Below, one piece after another: positions 8,118 through 16,344 of a stretch of 23,465 nt of DNA; within the stretch, counting starts at the first letter, position 1; each line of letters opens with the position of its first letter. Origin of the DNA: Planctomycetaceae bacterium UBA4732 (lineage in GTDB: Bacteria; Planctomycetota; Planctomycetia; Gemmatales; Gemmataceae). The notes beneath the pieces were generated by a model. That model had not been told where the DNA came from and did no database searches. It was given only the letters and a program-made list of their open reading frames with translations. Position numbers and translations under genes: made by a program. Location of the stretch: NCBI GenBank assembly GCA_002404095.1, contig DHJA01000054.1, forward strand, positions 8,003-31,467, read 5' to 3'.

Positions 8118-11100
8118 CTAGCGATCAGGCACTTCTTTCAATTGCGTCAGGTCCCAAACTTTCACGGTCTTATCGCGGCTTCCCGAGACCAAGCGCCGGC
8201 CATCGGGGCTGAACGCCACGCTGCAGACGAGGCCGGTGTGACCGCGGAAGCTGCGGACTAACGTACCGGTGTGACTGTCCCAGACTTTCACGGTGCTGTC
8301 CTCACCCCCAGAGGCGACCCACCGGCCATCGACGGGGCTGAACGCCACGGCGTAGACCTCCCCGCTGTGTCCCTCAAGGGTCTTAAGCTCTTGGCCGCTC
8401 TGCACGTCCCAAATCTTGACCGTGTTCTTCTCACCCCCCGTCGCCAGCCGCCGGCCGTCCGGGCTGAAGGCCACGTTCAAACTCGGTCCGGGGAGCCGGG
8501 CGCGAATGGTGCGAGGTTCTTTCTTCTCGTTCAGGCTCTCCTTGTCTAGCCGCTTCGCGTCCCAGAGTTTCACGATCCCGTCCCTGCTCGCCGAAGCCAG
8601 GTGCTCGCCGTCGCGGCTAAAGACCACTCCGAAGATTTCCCGGCTGTGGGTATCGAGCGTGCCGACCTTCTGGCCGGTCCCGGCATCCCATACTTGCACG
8701 GCTCCATTGAGCGTTCCCGTGACCAGGTAGCGGCCGTCGGGGCTGAACGCCACGGCGGAGTATGGCAAGGCGATTTTTCCCGGCGCTGCCGGGAGGCTGA
8801 AGGCTTCCCGTTCGGTCCGCGCGTCCCAGACCCTAACGGTATCGAGGCTGGCCGAGGCGATGAGATGGCCTTCGGGGTGCCAAGCCACGCAGAAGATAAC
8901 ACCCCTGAGGCCGCTGAACTCCTCGTGGCCGCTGAACTCGGCGCTGACCCGTTCGGTCCGCGCGTCCCAGACCTTCACGAACCCGTCGGAGCCGGCCGAA
9001 GCAATTCGCTGGAGGTCGGGGCCGTCGGGGCTGAACGCCACGCTGCGGATTTCATCGGTGTGTCGGGTGAAAGTCAGGATTTCCTGGCCGCGCTCGTCCC
9101 CCCGGAGCGGGGTCCCATCCCAGATGCGGATGGTCCCGTCGGCGCTGGCGGAAGCGAGGCGCCGGCCGTCCGGGCTGAACGCCACGCACGAACACCTCTC
9201 GGTGTGTCCATGCAGGCCGAGCACCTCCCGGCCGGTCGTCGTGTCCCAGACGCGCACCGTCTTGTCATCGCCGCCCGAAGCAAGGCACCGGCCATTCCGG
9301 CTGAAGGCGACGCACTCGACGTTTCCGGTATGCAAGTCGAAAGTGTGGCGGAGCACGCCGGTCGTCGAATCCCACAGTTCCACGGTCCTACCGAAGTTGG
9401 CCGAGGCCAGCCAGACGCCGTCCGTGCTGAACGCCAGCGCGCTGACGGGATGGCGTGGATTTGCGAGGACGGTGCGAAGCAGTATTCCTGTTTCCGGGTC
9501 CCAAAGCTTCAGGCCTTCTCGGAAGGCGCCGGTCGCCAGGCGCCCGTCGCCGCTGAACGCCACGGCGATCGAATGGAAGTTGTGTTCGGGCAAGCTGTGA
9601 AGGAGTTGACGGTTCTTCCAGTCCCAGACCTTCACCACCCCGTCGGTTCCCGTCGCGAGCAGTCGGCCGTCGGCACTGAAGGCAATGGTATATGCCGTCC
9701 CGAACTTGCGAACGGCGTCGCACGGTTCGGTCCACACTGCCTGGCCGGTCGCCGTCAAGTCCCAGACCTTCACCTTCCGGTCCGCGCCGCGGGAGGCCAG
9801 GTGCTTGCCGTCGGGGTGGAACGCGACGCTGACGACCGCATCGGCGTGCGCGTTGGGAAGAGTCTGGACCACTGCGTCCCTCCTGCTGTTCCAGATCTTG
9901 ATGGTCCCGTTCCCGCCCGCGGAGGCGAGGAATTCGCCGTCGGGGCTGAACGCCACGCCGTTCACTTCCGTCTTGTCCCGTTCCCGTAGGACCAACGGCT
10001 CGACCCGGCAGAGCCGCATCAGGTAATCCCATTCCCACTCGCGCAGGTCTTCCGGACACTCCGCGAGGAGTTTCAAGGCCCGGCCCAGGTTGTCCGCGGA
10101 CAGTTCGCGGTGGGCCAGGCTGATGCGGTGGAAGTTGGCGTCACGCCGCTGCTCATCCTTGGCGCTGGTTTCGGCCTCCGCGGCGGCGAGGGCTTTCTGC
10201 TCGTTGTTCTCGGCATTCCACCGCTGCTGTTCGGCCCGGAGAAGCCCAATGGTCGTGCCCATCACACCGACCACCAGCGTAAAGAGCACCAGACTCGCCG
10301 CCAATACCGACCCCCTGTTCCGCCGCGCGAACTTGCGGAAGCGATACATCGCCGACGGCGGACACGCCTGCACCGGCTCGTCGTTTAAGTAGCGCTGCAC
10401 GTCGGCCGCCAAAGCGCTAGCTGATTCGTAGCGGCGGTTGCGGTCCTTCTCCAGGCACTTCATGACGATCCAGTCCAGCTCGCCGCGGACCAGCCTCGCC
10501 AGCTTCGCCGGCTCCGTCTTGCGCTGGGCGGCGATCGACGCCAGCGTCTCGCCCGAGTCGCTCAGCCGGGTGCTCGGCTTGGGCGGCTCCTCCTCCTTGA
10601 TGATGCGGAGAATCTCGCCATACGCCGCGTCCTTGAACCGCTTGCGGGTCAGCGGCGTGCTGCCTGTCAGCAGTTCGTACAAGAGAACGCCCAGCGAGTA
10701 GACGTCGCTGCGGGTATCGACCCCCAGGGCGCTCATCTCCGCCTGTTCCGGGCTCATGTATTCCAGCGTGCCGACCATCGTGCCGTATTGCGTGAAAAGG
10801 GTCCGCTCAGTCAGCTTTTGCTCCGTCGCCTTGGCCACGCCGAAGTCGATCACCTTGGGGACCGGCTTGCCGTCGTAGAGCGTAATCATGACGTTGGACG
10901 GCTTGACGTCACGATGGATGATCCCCTTCTGGTGGGCGTGCTGGATGGCCTGGCAAACCGGCACGAACAGTTCCAGGCGCTGGCGCGGCGTCAGCTGGTT
11001 GTCGTCGCAGTACTTGGTGATCGGCACGCCGTGGACCAGCTCCATAACGAAGTACAGCCGGCCGGAGTCCGTGGCCCCGGCGTCGAGGACGCGCGCGATG

Positions 11101-11513
11101 TTCACATGGTCCATCATGGCCAGGGCTTGTCGCTCGGCCTCGAAGCGGGCGATGACCTGGCGGCTGTCCATGCCCGGTTTGATGACCTTCAGGGCGACCT
11201 TGCGCTGGACGGGCTTGGTCTGCTCGGCCATGAAGACCGTGCCCATGCCGCCTTCGCCGATCTGCTGCAACAGCTTATAGGGGCCGATGACCGTGCCGGG
11301 CGCCTCACTCGGCCTCGGCTCATCGACGGTGGCGACCGGGTGGTCCAGGAAGCTGCCGGCCTCGCGGTGGACCTGGAGGAGGCGCCCCACCTGCTGCTCC
11401 AATTCGGCATCTCCGCCGCAGGCTTCGGCGACGTAGCCGTCCCACTGCTCCGTCGACAGCTTGCCGACCGCGTGCAGAAACAGCTCACGGGCTTTTTGCA
11501 GATCTGCTGGCAT
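8118..11513 (-). CDS. Membrane Ser/Thr protein kinase with 14 C-terminal WD40 repeats (copy 2)
   Basis: The protein has 1131 residues and the same layout as 175-3567. The kinase domain (about 78-375) has GEGGMG (86-91), Lys109, HRD with Asp202, DFG at 223-225 and SPEQ after the activation loop, all intact. [10 protein letters not shown] precedes one membrane helix at about 403-425, then an Ala/Glu-rich probably coiled segment (about 427-465), the linker CPEDLREWEWDYL and 14 WD40 repeats to the end. The kinase halves of the two copies are nearly identical and the propellers are clearly more different, as expected if the input differs while the output is kept. Start: ATG at 11513 with AGGAGTG at 11524-11530. 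It lies 93 bp after its sigma gene and ahead of the DUF1559 gene. The signal and phosphorylation targets are unknown. Confidence 0.95.
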   Translation of the reverse strand: MPADLQKARELFLHAVGKLSTEQWDGYVAEACGGDAELEQQVGRLLQVHREAGSFLDHPVATVDEPRPSEAPGTVIGPYKLLQQIGEGGMGTVFMAEQTKPVQRKVALKVIKPGMDSRQVIARFEAERQALAMMDHVNIARVLDAGATDSGRLYFVMELVHGVPITKYCDDNQLTPRQRLELFVPVCQAIQHAHQKGIIHRDVKPSNVMITLYDGKPVPKVIDFGVAKATEQKLTERTLFTQYGTMVGTLEYMSPEQAEMSALGVDTRSDVYSLGVLLYELLTGSTPLTRKRFKDAAYGEILRIIKEEEPPKPSTRLSDSGETLASIAAQRKTEPAKLARLVRGELDWIVMKCLEKDRNRRYESASALAADVQRYLNDEPVQACPPSAMYRFRKFARRNRGSVLAASLVLFTLVVGVMGTTIGLLRAEQQRWNAENNEQKALAAAEAETSAKDEQRRDANFHRISLAHRELSADNLGRALKLLAECPEDLREWEWDYLMRLCRVEPLVLRERDKTEVNGVAFSPDGEFLASAGGNGTIKIWNSRRDAVVQTLPNAHADAVVSVAFHPDGKHLASRGADRKVKVWDLTATGQAVWTEPCDAVRKFGTAYTIAFSADGRLLATGTDGVVKVWDWKNRQLLHSLPEHNFHSIAVAFSGDGRLATGAFREGLKLWDPETGILLRTVLANPRHPVSALAFSTDGVWLASANFGRTVELWDSTTGVLRHTFDLHTGNVECVAFSRNGRCLASGGDDKTVRVWDTTTGREVLGLHGHTERCSCVAFSPDGRRLASASADGTIRIWDGTPLRGDERGQEILTFTRHTDEIRSVAFSPDGPDLQRIASAGSDGFVKVWDARTERVSAEFSGHEEFSGLRGVIFCVAWHPEGHLIASASLDTVRVWDARTEREAFSLPAAPGKIALPYSAVAFSPDGRYLVTGTLNGAVQVWDAGTGQKVGTLDTHSREIFGVVFSRDGEHLASASRDGIVKLWDAKRLDKESLNEKKEPRTIRARLPGPSLNVAFSPDGRRLATGGEKNTVKIWDVQSGQELKTLEGHSGEVYAVAFSPVDGRWVASGGEDSTVKVWDSHTGTLVRSFRGHTGLVCSVAFSPDGRRLVSGSRDKTVKVWDLTQLKEVPDR

Positions 11514-11606
11514 GACAACACGTCACTCCTGGTTCGTTGCCTACAGTGCGGATTCAAGGTTCGATTTGTCCGGAAGAAAAGCAACAAAATCCGTTCCCAC
11601 CCCCCA

Positions 11607-12164
11607 TCACTCCCCATCCAGCAGGGTCCGCAGGCGGACCCGGGCGTAGGACCAGTGCTCGTAGGCGGTGGAGCGTGAGATGCCGACCACCTCGGCGGCG
11701 TCCTCGATTGATAACCCGGCGAAGTAGCGCAACTGAATCAATCGGGCGGCCTGGGCATCCTCGGCGGCCAGGCGTGTCAGGGCTTCGTCGATATCGAGAA
11801 GCTCGTCCGCCGACGACGTGAAGCTGACATCGGCGGCCTCGAGGGGCACGCGACGGCCCCGGCCGCCGCGTTTGTCGGCCTGCTTGCGGCGGGCCTGATC
11901 GACCAGGATGCGGCGCATGGCCTCGGCACAGGCGCCAAAGAAGTGGGCGCGGCTGTTCCAGTGCGGAGCCTTGTCCCCACCCACCAGGCGCAGGTAGGCC
12001 TCGTGTACCAGGGCGGTGGCCTGGAGCGTCTGCCCAGGCTTCTCCTGGGCCAGTCGCTGGGCGGCGAGCGCACGCAACTCCTGGTACACCAGCGGCAGCA
12101 GCTGCTCGGCGGCGTGCGGGTCGCCTTGCTCGATAGCAGACAGGATCAGGGTGACTTCGCTCAT
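11607..12164 (-). CDS. ECF-type RNA polymerase sigma factor, kinase-associated (copy 2)
   Basis: The protein has 185 residues from the ATG at 12164 (MSEVTLILSAIEQGD), preceded by GAAGG. A longer in-frame start at 12320 adds 52 Pro/Ser/Gly-rich residues not shared with the paralog, so I reject it. Region 2 (about 12-100) is almost identical to that of 3658-4230, including QATALVHEAYLRLV and AEAMRRILV. Region 4 (about 125-180, LSIEDAAEVVGISRSTAYEH) diverges markedly in the recognition helix. The two sigma factors therefore probably bind core polymerase alike but read different -35 elements. The gene starts module copy 2 and diverges from speA. No anti-sigma gene is adjacent; control by the downstream kinase is inferred. 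Confidence 0.93.
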   Translation of the reverse strand: MSEVTLILSAIEQGDPHAAEQLLPLVYQELRALAAQRLAQEKPGQTLQATALVHEAYLRLVGGDKAPHWNSRAHFFGACAEAMRRILVDQARRKQADKRGGRGRRVPLEAADVSFTSSADELLDIDEALTRLAAEDAQAARLIQLRYFAGLSIEDAAEVVGISRSTAYEHWSYARVRLRTLLDGE

Positions 12165-12409
12165 GGCCTTCACCGAGAGGCTCGAAGATCCCAGCGGAAC
12201 GTCCTCCCCCGGCGCCGGACCGGGTTGGGATTCTTTGACCTCCGTGGGCGTCTGTACTGGCGAGCCACCAGGCCTTTCCCCCGCGGAGCTAATCGGTGAG
12301 TGTACCACCCAGCCGGCCACAAACCCACGACTATTTCAAAACCCCGCTCGTCAGCCCGGTCGTGGCGACGGGTGCGGCTGAAAATGGGTGGCGAACGATC
12401 GTTTTCTGC

Positions 12410-12436
12410 TTGACGGCAACTCGCGCGGACTATACA
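12410..12436 (+). promoter_or_regulatory. Candidate promoter for the speA operon
   Basis: TTGACG (12410-12415) and TATACA (12431-12436) resemble sigma-70 boxes, but the spacer is 15 bp, shorter than ideal. The start of transcription would be about 90 nt before the speA ATG. The rest of 12321-12535 shows no gene. Confidence 0.35.
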
Positions 12437-12535
12437 GATGTTACAGGTTAGCACTCTTGCGCCCCCAGGGCTTTCATCAGCCCTTCATCTTTCCACCCAG
12501 CACGCCTTCCCCATTTTCTTGTGGAGATTTAAGAG

Positions 12536-14461
12536 ATGCCGAAAGGCGCTGAAACGGAATTGATGGATAAATGGAAGGTGCAGGACGCCATCGAAACCTA
12601 TGGCGTTCGCCTTTGGGGCAAGGGCTATTTCGGCGTAAACAAGGTCGGTCACGTCACCGTCCAGCCGAACAAACGCGCCGATCAATCGGTCGATCTCAAG
12701 GAGATCATCGATCAACTTCAGGCCCGCGGCATCCAGCTGCCCATTCTCCTGCGCTTCACCGACATCCTCCGTCACCGCGTCGGCGAAATCCACGACGCCT
12801 TTCAAAAGGCCATCGACGAATACGAGTATAAGGGCGACTATTGCTGCGTCTATCCCATCAAAGTCAACCAGCAACGGCACGTCGTCGAAGAAATCTTGGA
12901 CTTCGGCAAGGCTTATCGCTTCGGCCTGGAAGCCGGGTCGAAGCCGGAACTGCTGGCTGTACTCGCCCTCACCAACGGGATCGACACGCCGATCATCTGC
13001 AACGGCTTCAAGGACGACGAATTCATCCGCATGGCCATGCTGGCGCGCAAGATTGGCAAGCCCATTATCCCCGTAGTGGAGAAGTTCACCGAGTTAGAAT
13101 TGATCCTTCGTCATGCCGAAGATTTGAAGATCCGGCCGGCCATAGGAGTGCGCGTCAAACTGGCGGCGCGCGGGGCCGGGCGCTGGCGCTCGAGCGCCGG
13201 CTACCGCTCCAAATTCGGTCTGACGCTGACCGAAGTTCTGGAGGTCGTCGAATATCTCAAGCAGCGCGACATGGCGGACTGCCTGGAACTTGTACACTTC
13301 CACCTCGGCAGCCAGATCACCAACATTCGCAGTATAAAGAGCGCTCTTACCGAAGCGTCGCGCGTCTACGTGGAGATGCATCGCGTCGGCGCCGGCGTTA
13401 AGATCCTGGACGTGGGCGGCGGCCTCGGCATCGACTACGACGGCTCGCAAACCGATTTCGAGTCGTCGATCAACTACACCTTGCAGGAATACGCCAACGA
13501 CGTGGTATTCCGCGTCAAGAGCGTGTGCGACGAGGCCGGCGTGCCGCATCCGACGATCATTTCCGAATCGGGGCGCGCCGTGGTGGCCTATCACAGCCTG
13601 CTCGTCTTCGACGTACTGGGCGTGTCCAACTTCGACAGCTGCGAGCCGCCGCCGGAGATCCCCGACGACGCCCCGCAGCAAGTCAAGGAACTGTTTACGG
13701 CGCACCGCGACCTGAAAAAGAAGAACCTGTTGGAGAGCTACCACGACGCCGTACAGGCGGTGGACGAAGCGCTCGACATGTTCAACCTCGGCTCGCTGAG
13801 CGTCGAACACCGCGCCCTGGTGGAAAGGCTCTTCTGGGCCGTTTGCCGAAAAATGCTTAAGCTCGTGCGCCAGATGGACGAAGTGCCGGAGGAACTGCAG
13901 GGTTTGGAAGCGCTGCTTTCGGACACCTATTTCTGCAACTTCTCGGTGTTCCAGTCGATGCCCGACAGCTGGGCGATCAAGCAGCTTTTCCCGATCATGC
14001 CGATTCACCGGCTGAACGAGGCGCCGACGCGGCGCGCGGTGTTAGGCGACATCACCTGCGACTCGGACGGCAAGATCGATCAGTTCATCGACCTGCGCGA
14101 CGTGCGCAACACGCTCCAGTTGCACCCGTTCAACGGCGAGCCGTACTATCTCGGCGCCTTTCTGTTGGGGGCCTACCAGGAAATCCTGGGCGACCTGCAC
14201 AACTTGTTCGGCGACACCAACGCGGTCCACGTCAGCATCGACGAGGACGGCGAGGTGAACTTCGACGACTTCATCAAAGGCAACACGGTGCGCGAGGTGC
14301 TGGCGTATGTGCAGTACAACGCGGACAATTTGAAGGAGAGCATGCGTAAGGACGTGGACCGGGCCGTGCGCGCGGGCAAGATTTCGTTGACCGAGTCGCG
14401 GCAGATGTTGCGGTTTTACGAGGCGGGGTTGGATGGGTATACTTATCTAGAGGAACCCTAA
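12536..14461 (+). CDS. speA: Biosynthetic arginine decarboxylase
   Basis: The protein has 641 residues, full length for the SpeA family. It converts arginine to agmatine and CO2 with pyridoxal phosphate, the first step of one route to putrescine and spermidine. Visible features: the PLP-binding lysine K109 in VYPIKVNQ, the barrel motif HFHLGSQ at about 254-260, the glycine-rich phosphate-binding DVGGGLGIDYDGS (about 294-306), ESGR, and the C-terminal catalytic segment ITCDSDGKID with Cys508. The alanine-racemase-like barrel is followed by the C-terminal beta domain. The start ATG has GGAGAT upstream; a second ATG at 12563 is possible. The next two genes follow at 84 bp (22 bp if the longer start of the nucleotidyltransferase is used) and 13 bp on the same strand, so co-transcription is likely. 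Codon use and composition match the surroundings. Confidence 0.96.
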   Translation: MPKGAETELMDKWKVQDAIETYGVRLWGKGYFGVNKVGHVTVQPNKRADQSVDLKEIIDQLQARGIQLPILLRFTDILRHRVGEIHDAFQKAIDEYEYKGDYCCVYPIKVNQQRHVVEEILDFGKAYRFGLEAGSKPELLAVLALTNGIDTPIICNGFKDDEFIRMAMLARKIGKPIIPVVEKFTELELILRHAEDLKIRPAIGVRVKLAARGAGRWRSSAGYRSKFGLTLTEVLEVVEYLKQRDMADCLELVHFHLGSQITNIRSIKSALTEASRVYVEMHRVGAGVKILDVGGGLGIDYDGSQTDFESSINYTLQEYANDVVFRVKSVCDEAGVPHPTIISESGRAVVAYHSLLVFDVLGVSNFDSCEPPPEIPDDAPQQVKELFTAHRDLKKKNLLESYHDAVQAVDEALDMFNLGSLSVEHRALVERLFWAVCRKMLKLVRQMDEVPEELQGLEALLSDTYFCNFSVFQSMPDSWAIKQLFPIMPIHRLNEAPTRRAVLGDITCDSDGKIDQFIDLRDVRNTLQLHPFNGEPYYLGAFLLGAYQEILGDLHNLFGDTNAVHVSIDEDGEVNFDDFIKGNTVREVLAYVQYNADNLKESMRKDVDRAVRAGKISLTESRQMLRFYEAGLDGYTYLEEP

Positions 14462-14545
14462 TGCTAGTCGTCGAGGCGCGCTATGCTGTTGCATAACATT
14501 CATGGAATTGCGCTGCGAGAAGCCGCGGAGATAACGAGGTGGTTT

Positions 14546-15121
14546 ATGGCCGACGCCCCCACGCCTCAAGCGGTAATTCGTATCCTCAATGGGGAAAACG
14601 TGCGCTTTATGCTCGTCGGAGCTTACGCCGTCGCGGGATGGACGCGAGCGCCTCGCGCTACCAAAGATGTTGACGTACTTGTCGCAACGCGCGGAATCCG
14701 TAAAGCGGTGCGCGCCTTGTTGGCGGCGTTTCCTCATCTACAAGCCGAAGATAATGAAGCCGTGACGCGGTTGCGTGATCCGCGAACCGGAAACGTTGTT
14801 ATTGACGTGATGAAACCAAATCAGTCGCTGTATCGAGAGGCGCTCAAGTATGCGCATCCCGTTCAGTCGGACGGTCAGACCTATTCAATCCCTTCGCTGG
14901 AACTAGCGTTAGCGATGAAGTTTTCCGCCATGATCAGTTTAACCCGCGAAGATGATAAAAAGCATTTCGACGCTGGCGACTTCATTCGCGTCGTCAGGGC
15001 GAACCCCGACATCGACTTAGAGAAGCTCCATCTACTCGGCCAGCTCGTCTATAACGGCGGCGGTGCTGAAATCGTCGAAAAAGTGAGACAAGTTCGCGCA
15101 GGAGAAACACTGCGTCTCTGA
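14546..15121 (+). CDS. Small nucleotidyltransferase-fold protein
   Basis: The protein has 191 residues from the ATG at 14546. An upstream ATG at 14483 adds 21 residues that do not resemble the fold; both starts have a weak GAGG. The core fits a polymerase-beta-type nucleotidyltransferase related to AbiEii/DUF6036-like proteins: G25 in LVGAYAVAG, then R-A-T-K-D-V-D-V-L-V with D41 and D43, and a third acidic residue D87 in VVIDVMKP. The C-terminal helices carry AMKFSAMIS and KKHFDAGDF, as in the family. The GS motif is GA rather than GG/GS, so catalysis is plausible but uncertain. Relatives include the toxin or antitoxin parts of AbiE/MNT systems, but no HEPN or AbiEi partner is adjacent; neighbours are speA and a YbjQ-type protein. 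The substrate is unknown. Confidence 0.75.
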   Translation: MADAPTPQAVIRILNGENVRFMLVGAYAVAGWTRAPRATKDVDVLVATRGIRKAVRALLAAFPHLQAEDNEAVTRLRDPRTGNVVIDVMKPNQSLYREALKYAHPVQSDGQTYSIPSLELALAMKFSAMISLTREDDKKHFDAGDFIRVVRANPDIDLEKLHLLGQLVYNGGGAEIVEKVRQVRAGETLRL

Positions 15122-15134
15122 GGCAACGATACCT

Positions 15135-16253
15135 ATGCTACTAACAGGTCTCTCCGGCAACGAAATCTACTGTCTCGCCCAAAAGGGCTGGTCGCCGAGC
15201 GACGTGGTGCTGGGCAACAGCGTCCATTCCCTCGGCGTCGTGCGCGGTCTGGCCAGCGGCTTTCAGACGATGGCCGGCGGCGAACTGACCAACATCACCG
15301 AACTCATCGCCGACGGCCGACACGCCGCCATCAAGCGCATGGAAGAGGAAGCGTCGCGGCACAACGCCAGCGGCGTCACCGGCGTTACGTCCGATCTGAA
15401 AAAAGTCAGCGGCCTGATCGAGTTTCTGGCCATTGGCTCCGCCGTCCGCTCCACCACGCACGCCGGCCCATTCTTCACGACGGCCTGTTCCGGCCAAGAC
15501 CTCTACTGCCAGATCGACGCCGGCTATGAACCGCGCCATTTTGTCATCGGCAATGTCGCTTATGCGCTGGGCGTCGGCCGCGGCCTGATGGGAGCGTTGC
15601 GCGGCTTCAGCGGCGGCGAGGTCAAAGAGTTTTCGCAGATGTACAACCACACGCGCCACCTCGCGCTTCAACGCCTCGAAGCCGAGGCCAAGGAACGCGG
15701 CGCCAACGCGGTGGTGGACGTAATGACGCACATCCTGCCATTCGGGCCGGGCGTCAAGGAAATGCTGATGGTGGGCACGGCGTCGCACAACCCCGTACTT
15801 GGCAACCCGGAGCGGCCGGTCACGTCGGAACTGACCGGCGAGGAGCTGTGGAACCTGACAACCTTGGGCTATCAGCCGCTGCGCTTGATGCTCGGCACGT
15901 CGGTGTACGCCTTGGGTTTCTCCGGCGGCATCAGCACCTTCTTCCGCTCATTCTCGCGCGGCGAAATCGACGCCGTGACGCGGCTGGTTTACGAAGCGCG
16001 TGAGAACGCCTTGGACCACATCCGCCGCGAGGCCGAGGAAATCAAAGCCGACGGCGTGATCGGCGTTAAACTGTACATCTCCGAGATCGGTAGCAGTTTC
16101 GTGGAGGTTATGGCCATCGGCACGGCCATTCGCCTTAACCCGGAATGCAAAACGCTCAGTCCGCAGTTGGTTCCGCAGGCGATCATCCGCGACCGCGACA
16201 CCTTCTTCGACCGTGAACTCCAGCCGGCGGCGCAAACGCTGGAACGGAAGTAA
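15135..16253 (+). CDS. Triple-domain YbjQ/UPF0145 family protein
   Basis: The protein has 372 residues and consists of three successive copies of a roughly 100-residue domain, at about 3-105, 117-216 and 232-334, plus a 35-residue tail. Each copy has the pattern L/S-G-x-E/D-[IL]-[YW] ... G[WY]xP ... [VML]xGxxxxxLG, a GE[ILV] turn, a helix with R-xx-A[IL]xR/HxxxEA, and an end like [FE]xxxGTA. This matches the YbjQ (UPF0145) family, which is normally a single 100-110-residue domain forming pentamers. Its function is not established; 'putative heavy-metal-binding' is an old domain name only. No signal peptide or membrane helix is seen, so it should be cytoplasmic. It starts 13 bp after the nucleotidyltransferase and ends at a strong palindrome. 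Copies differ enough to be an old fusion. Confidence 0.85.
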   Translation: MLLTGLSGNEIYCLAQKGWSPSDVVLGNSVHSLGVVRGLASGFQTMAGGELTNITELIADGRHAAIKRMEEEASRHNASGVTGVTSDLKKVSGLIEFLAIGSAVRSTTHAGPFFTTACSGQDLYCQIDAGYEPRHFVIGNVAYALGVGRGLMGALRGFSGGEVKEFSQMYNHTRHLALQRLEAEAKERGANAVVDVMTHILPFGPGVKEMLMVGTASHNPVLGNPERPVTSELTGEELWNLTTLGYQPLRLMLGTSVYALGFSGGISTFFRSFSRGEIDAVTRLVYEARENALDHIRREAEEIKADGVIGVKLYISEIGSSFVEVMAIGTAIRLNPECKTLSPQLVPQAIIRDRDTFFDRELQPAAQTLERK

Positions 16254-16327
16254 AAATCGTTTAGCCGCGACCCGAAGGGGAGCGCGTCTCGCCCCGCGCT
16301 CCCCTTCGGGTCGCGGCTAAACGATTT
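16254..16327. terminator. 33-bp-arm palindrome between convergent genes, likely bidirectional terminator
   Basis: Arms 16254-16286 and 16295-16327 are exact reverse complements (starting AAATCGTTTAGCCGCG) around an 8-nt loop. It begins one base after the stop of 15135-16253 and ends 17 bp before the stop of the convergent gene 16345-17415. Outer A/T bases give an A-tract before and a T-tract after the GC-rich stem on either strand (AAAAATCG / CGATTT), fitting an intrinsic terminator that works both ways. It may also be a dispersed repeat used as a terminator. Confidence 0.8.
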
Positions 16328-16344
16328 CTCACTTGCCGTGTCGC

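Noticed and set aside
8601..9989. 462-codon plus-strand open frame opposite kinase copy 2
   Set aside because: Same artefact as in copy 1: the periodic pattern mirrors the WD40 repeats on the real strand.
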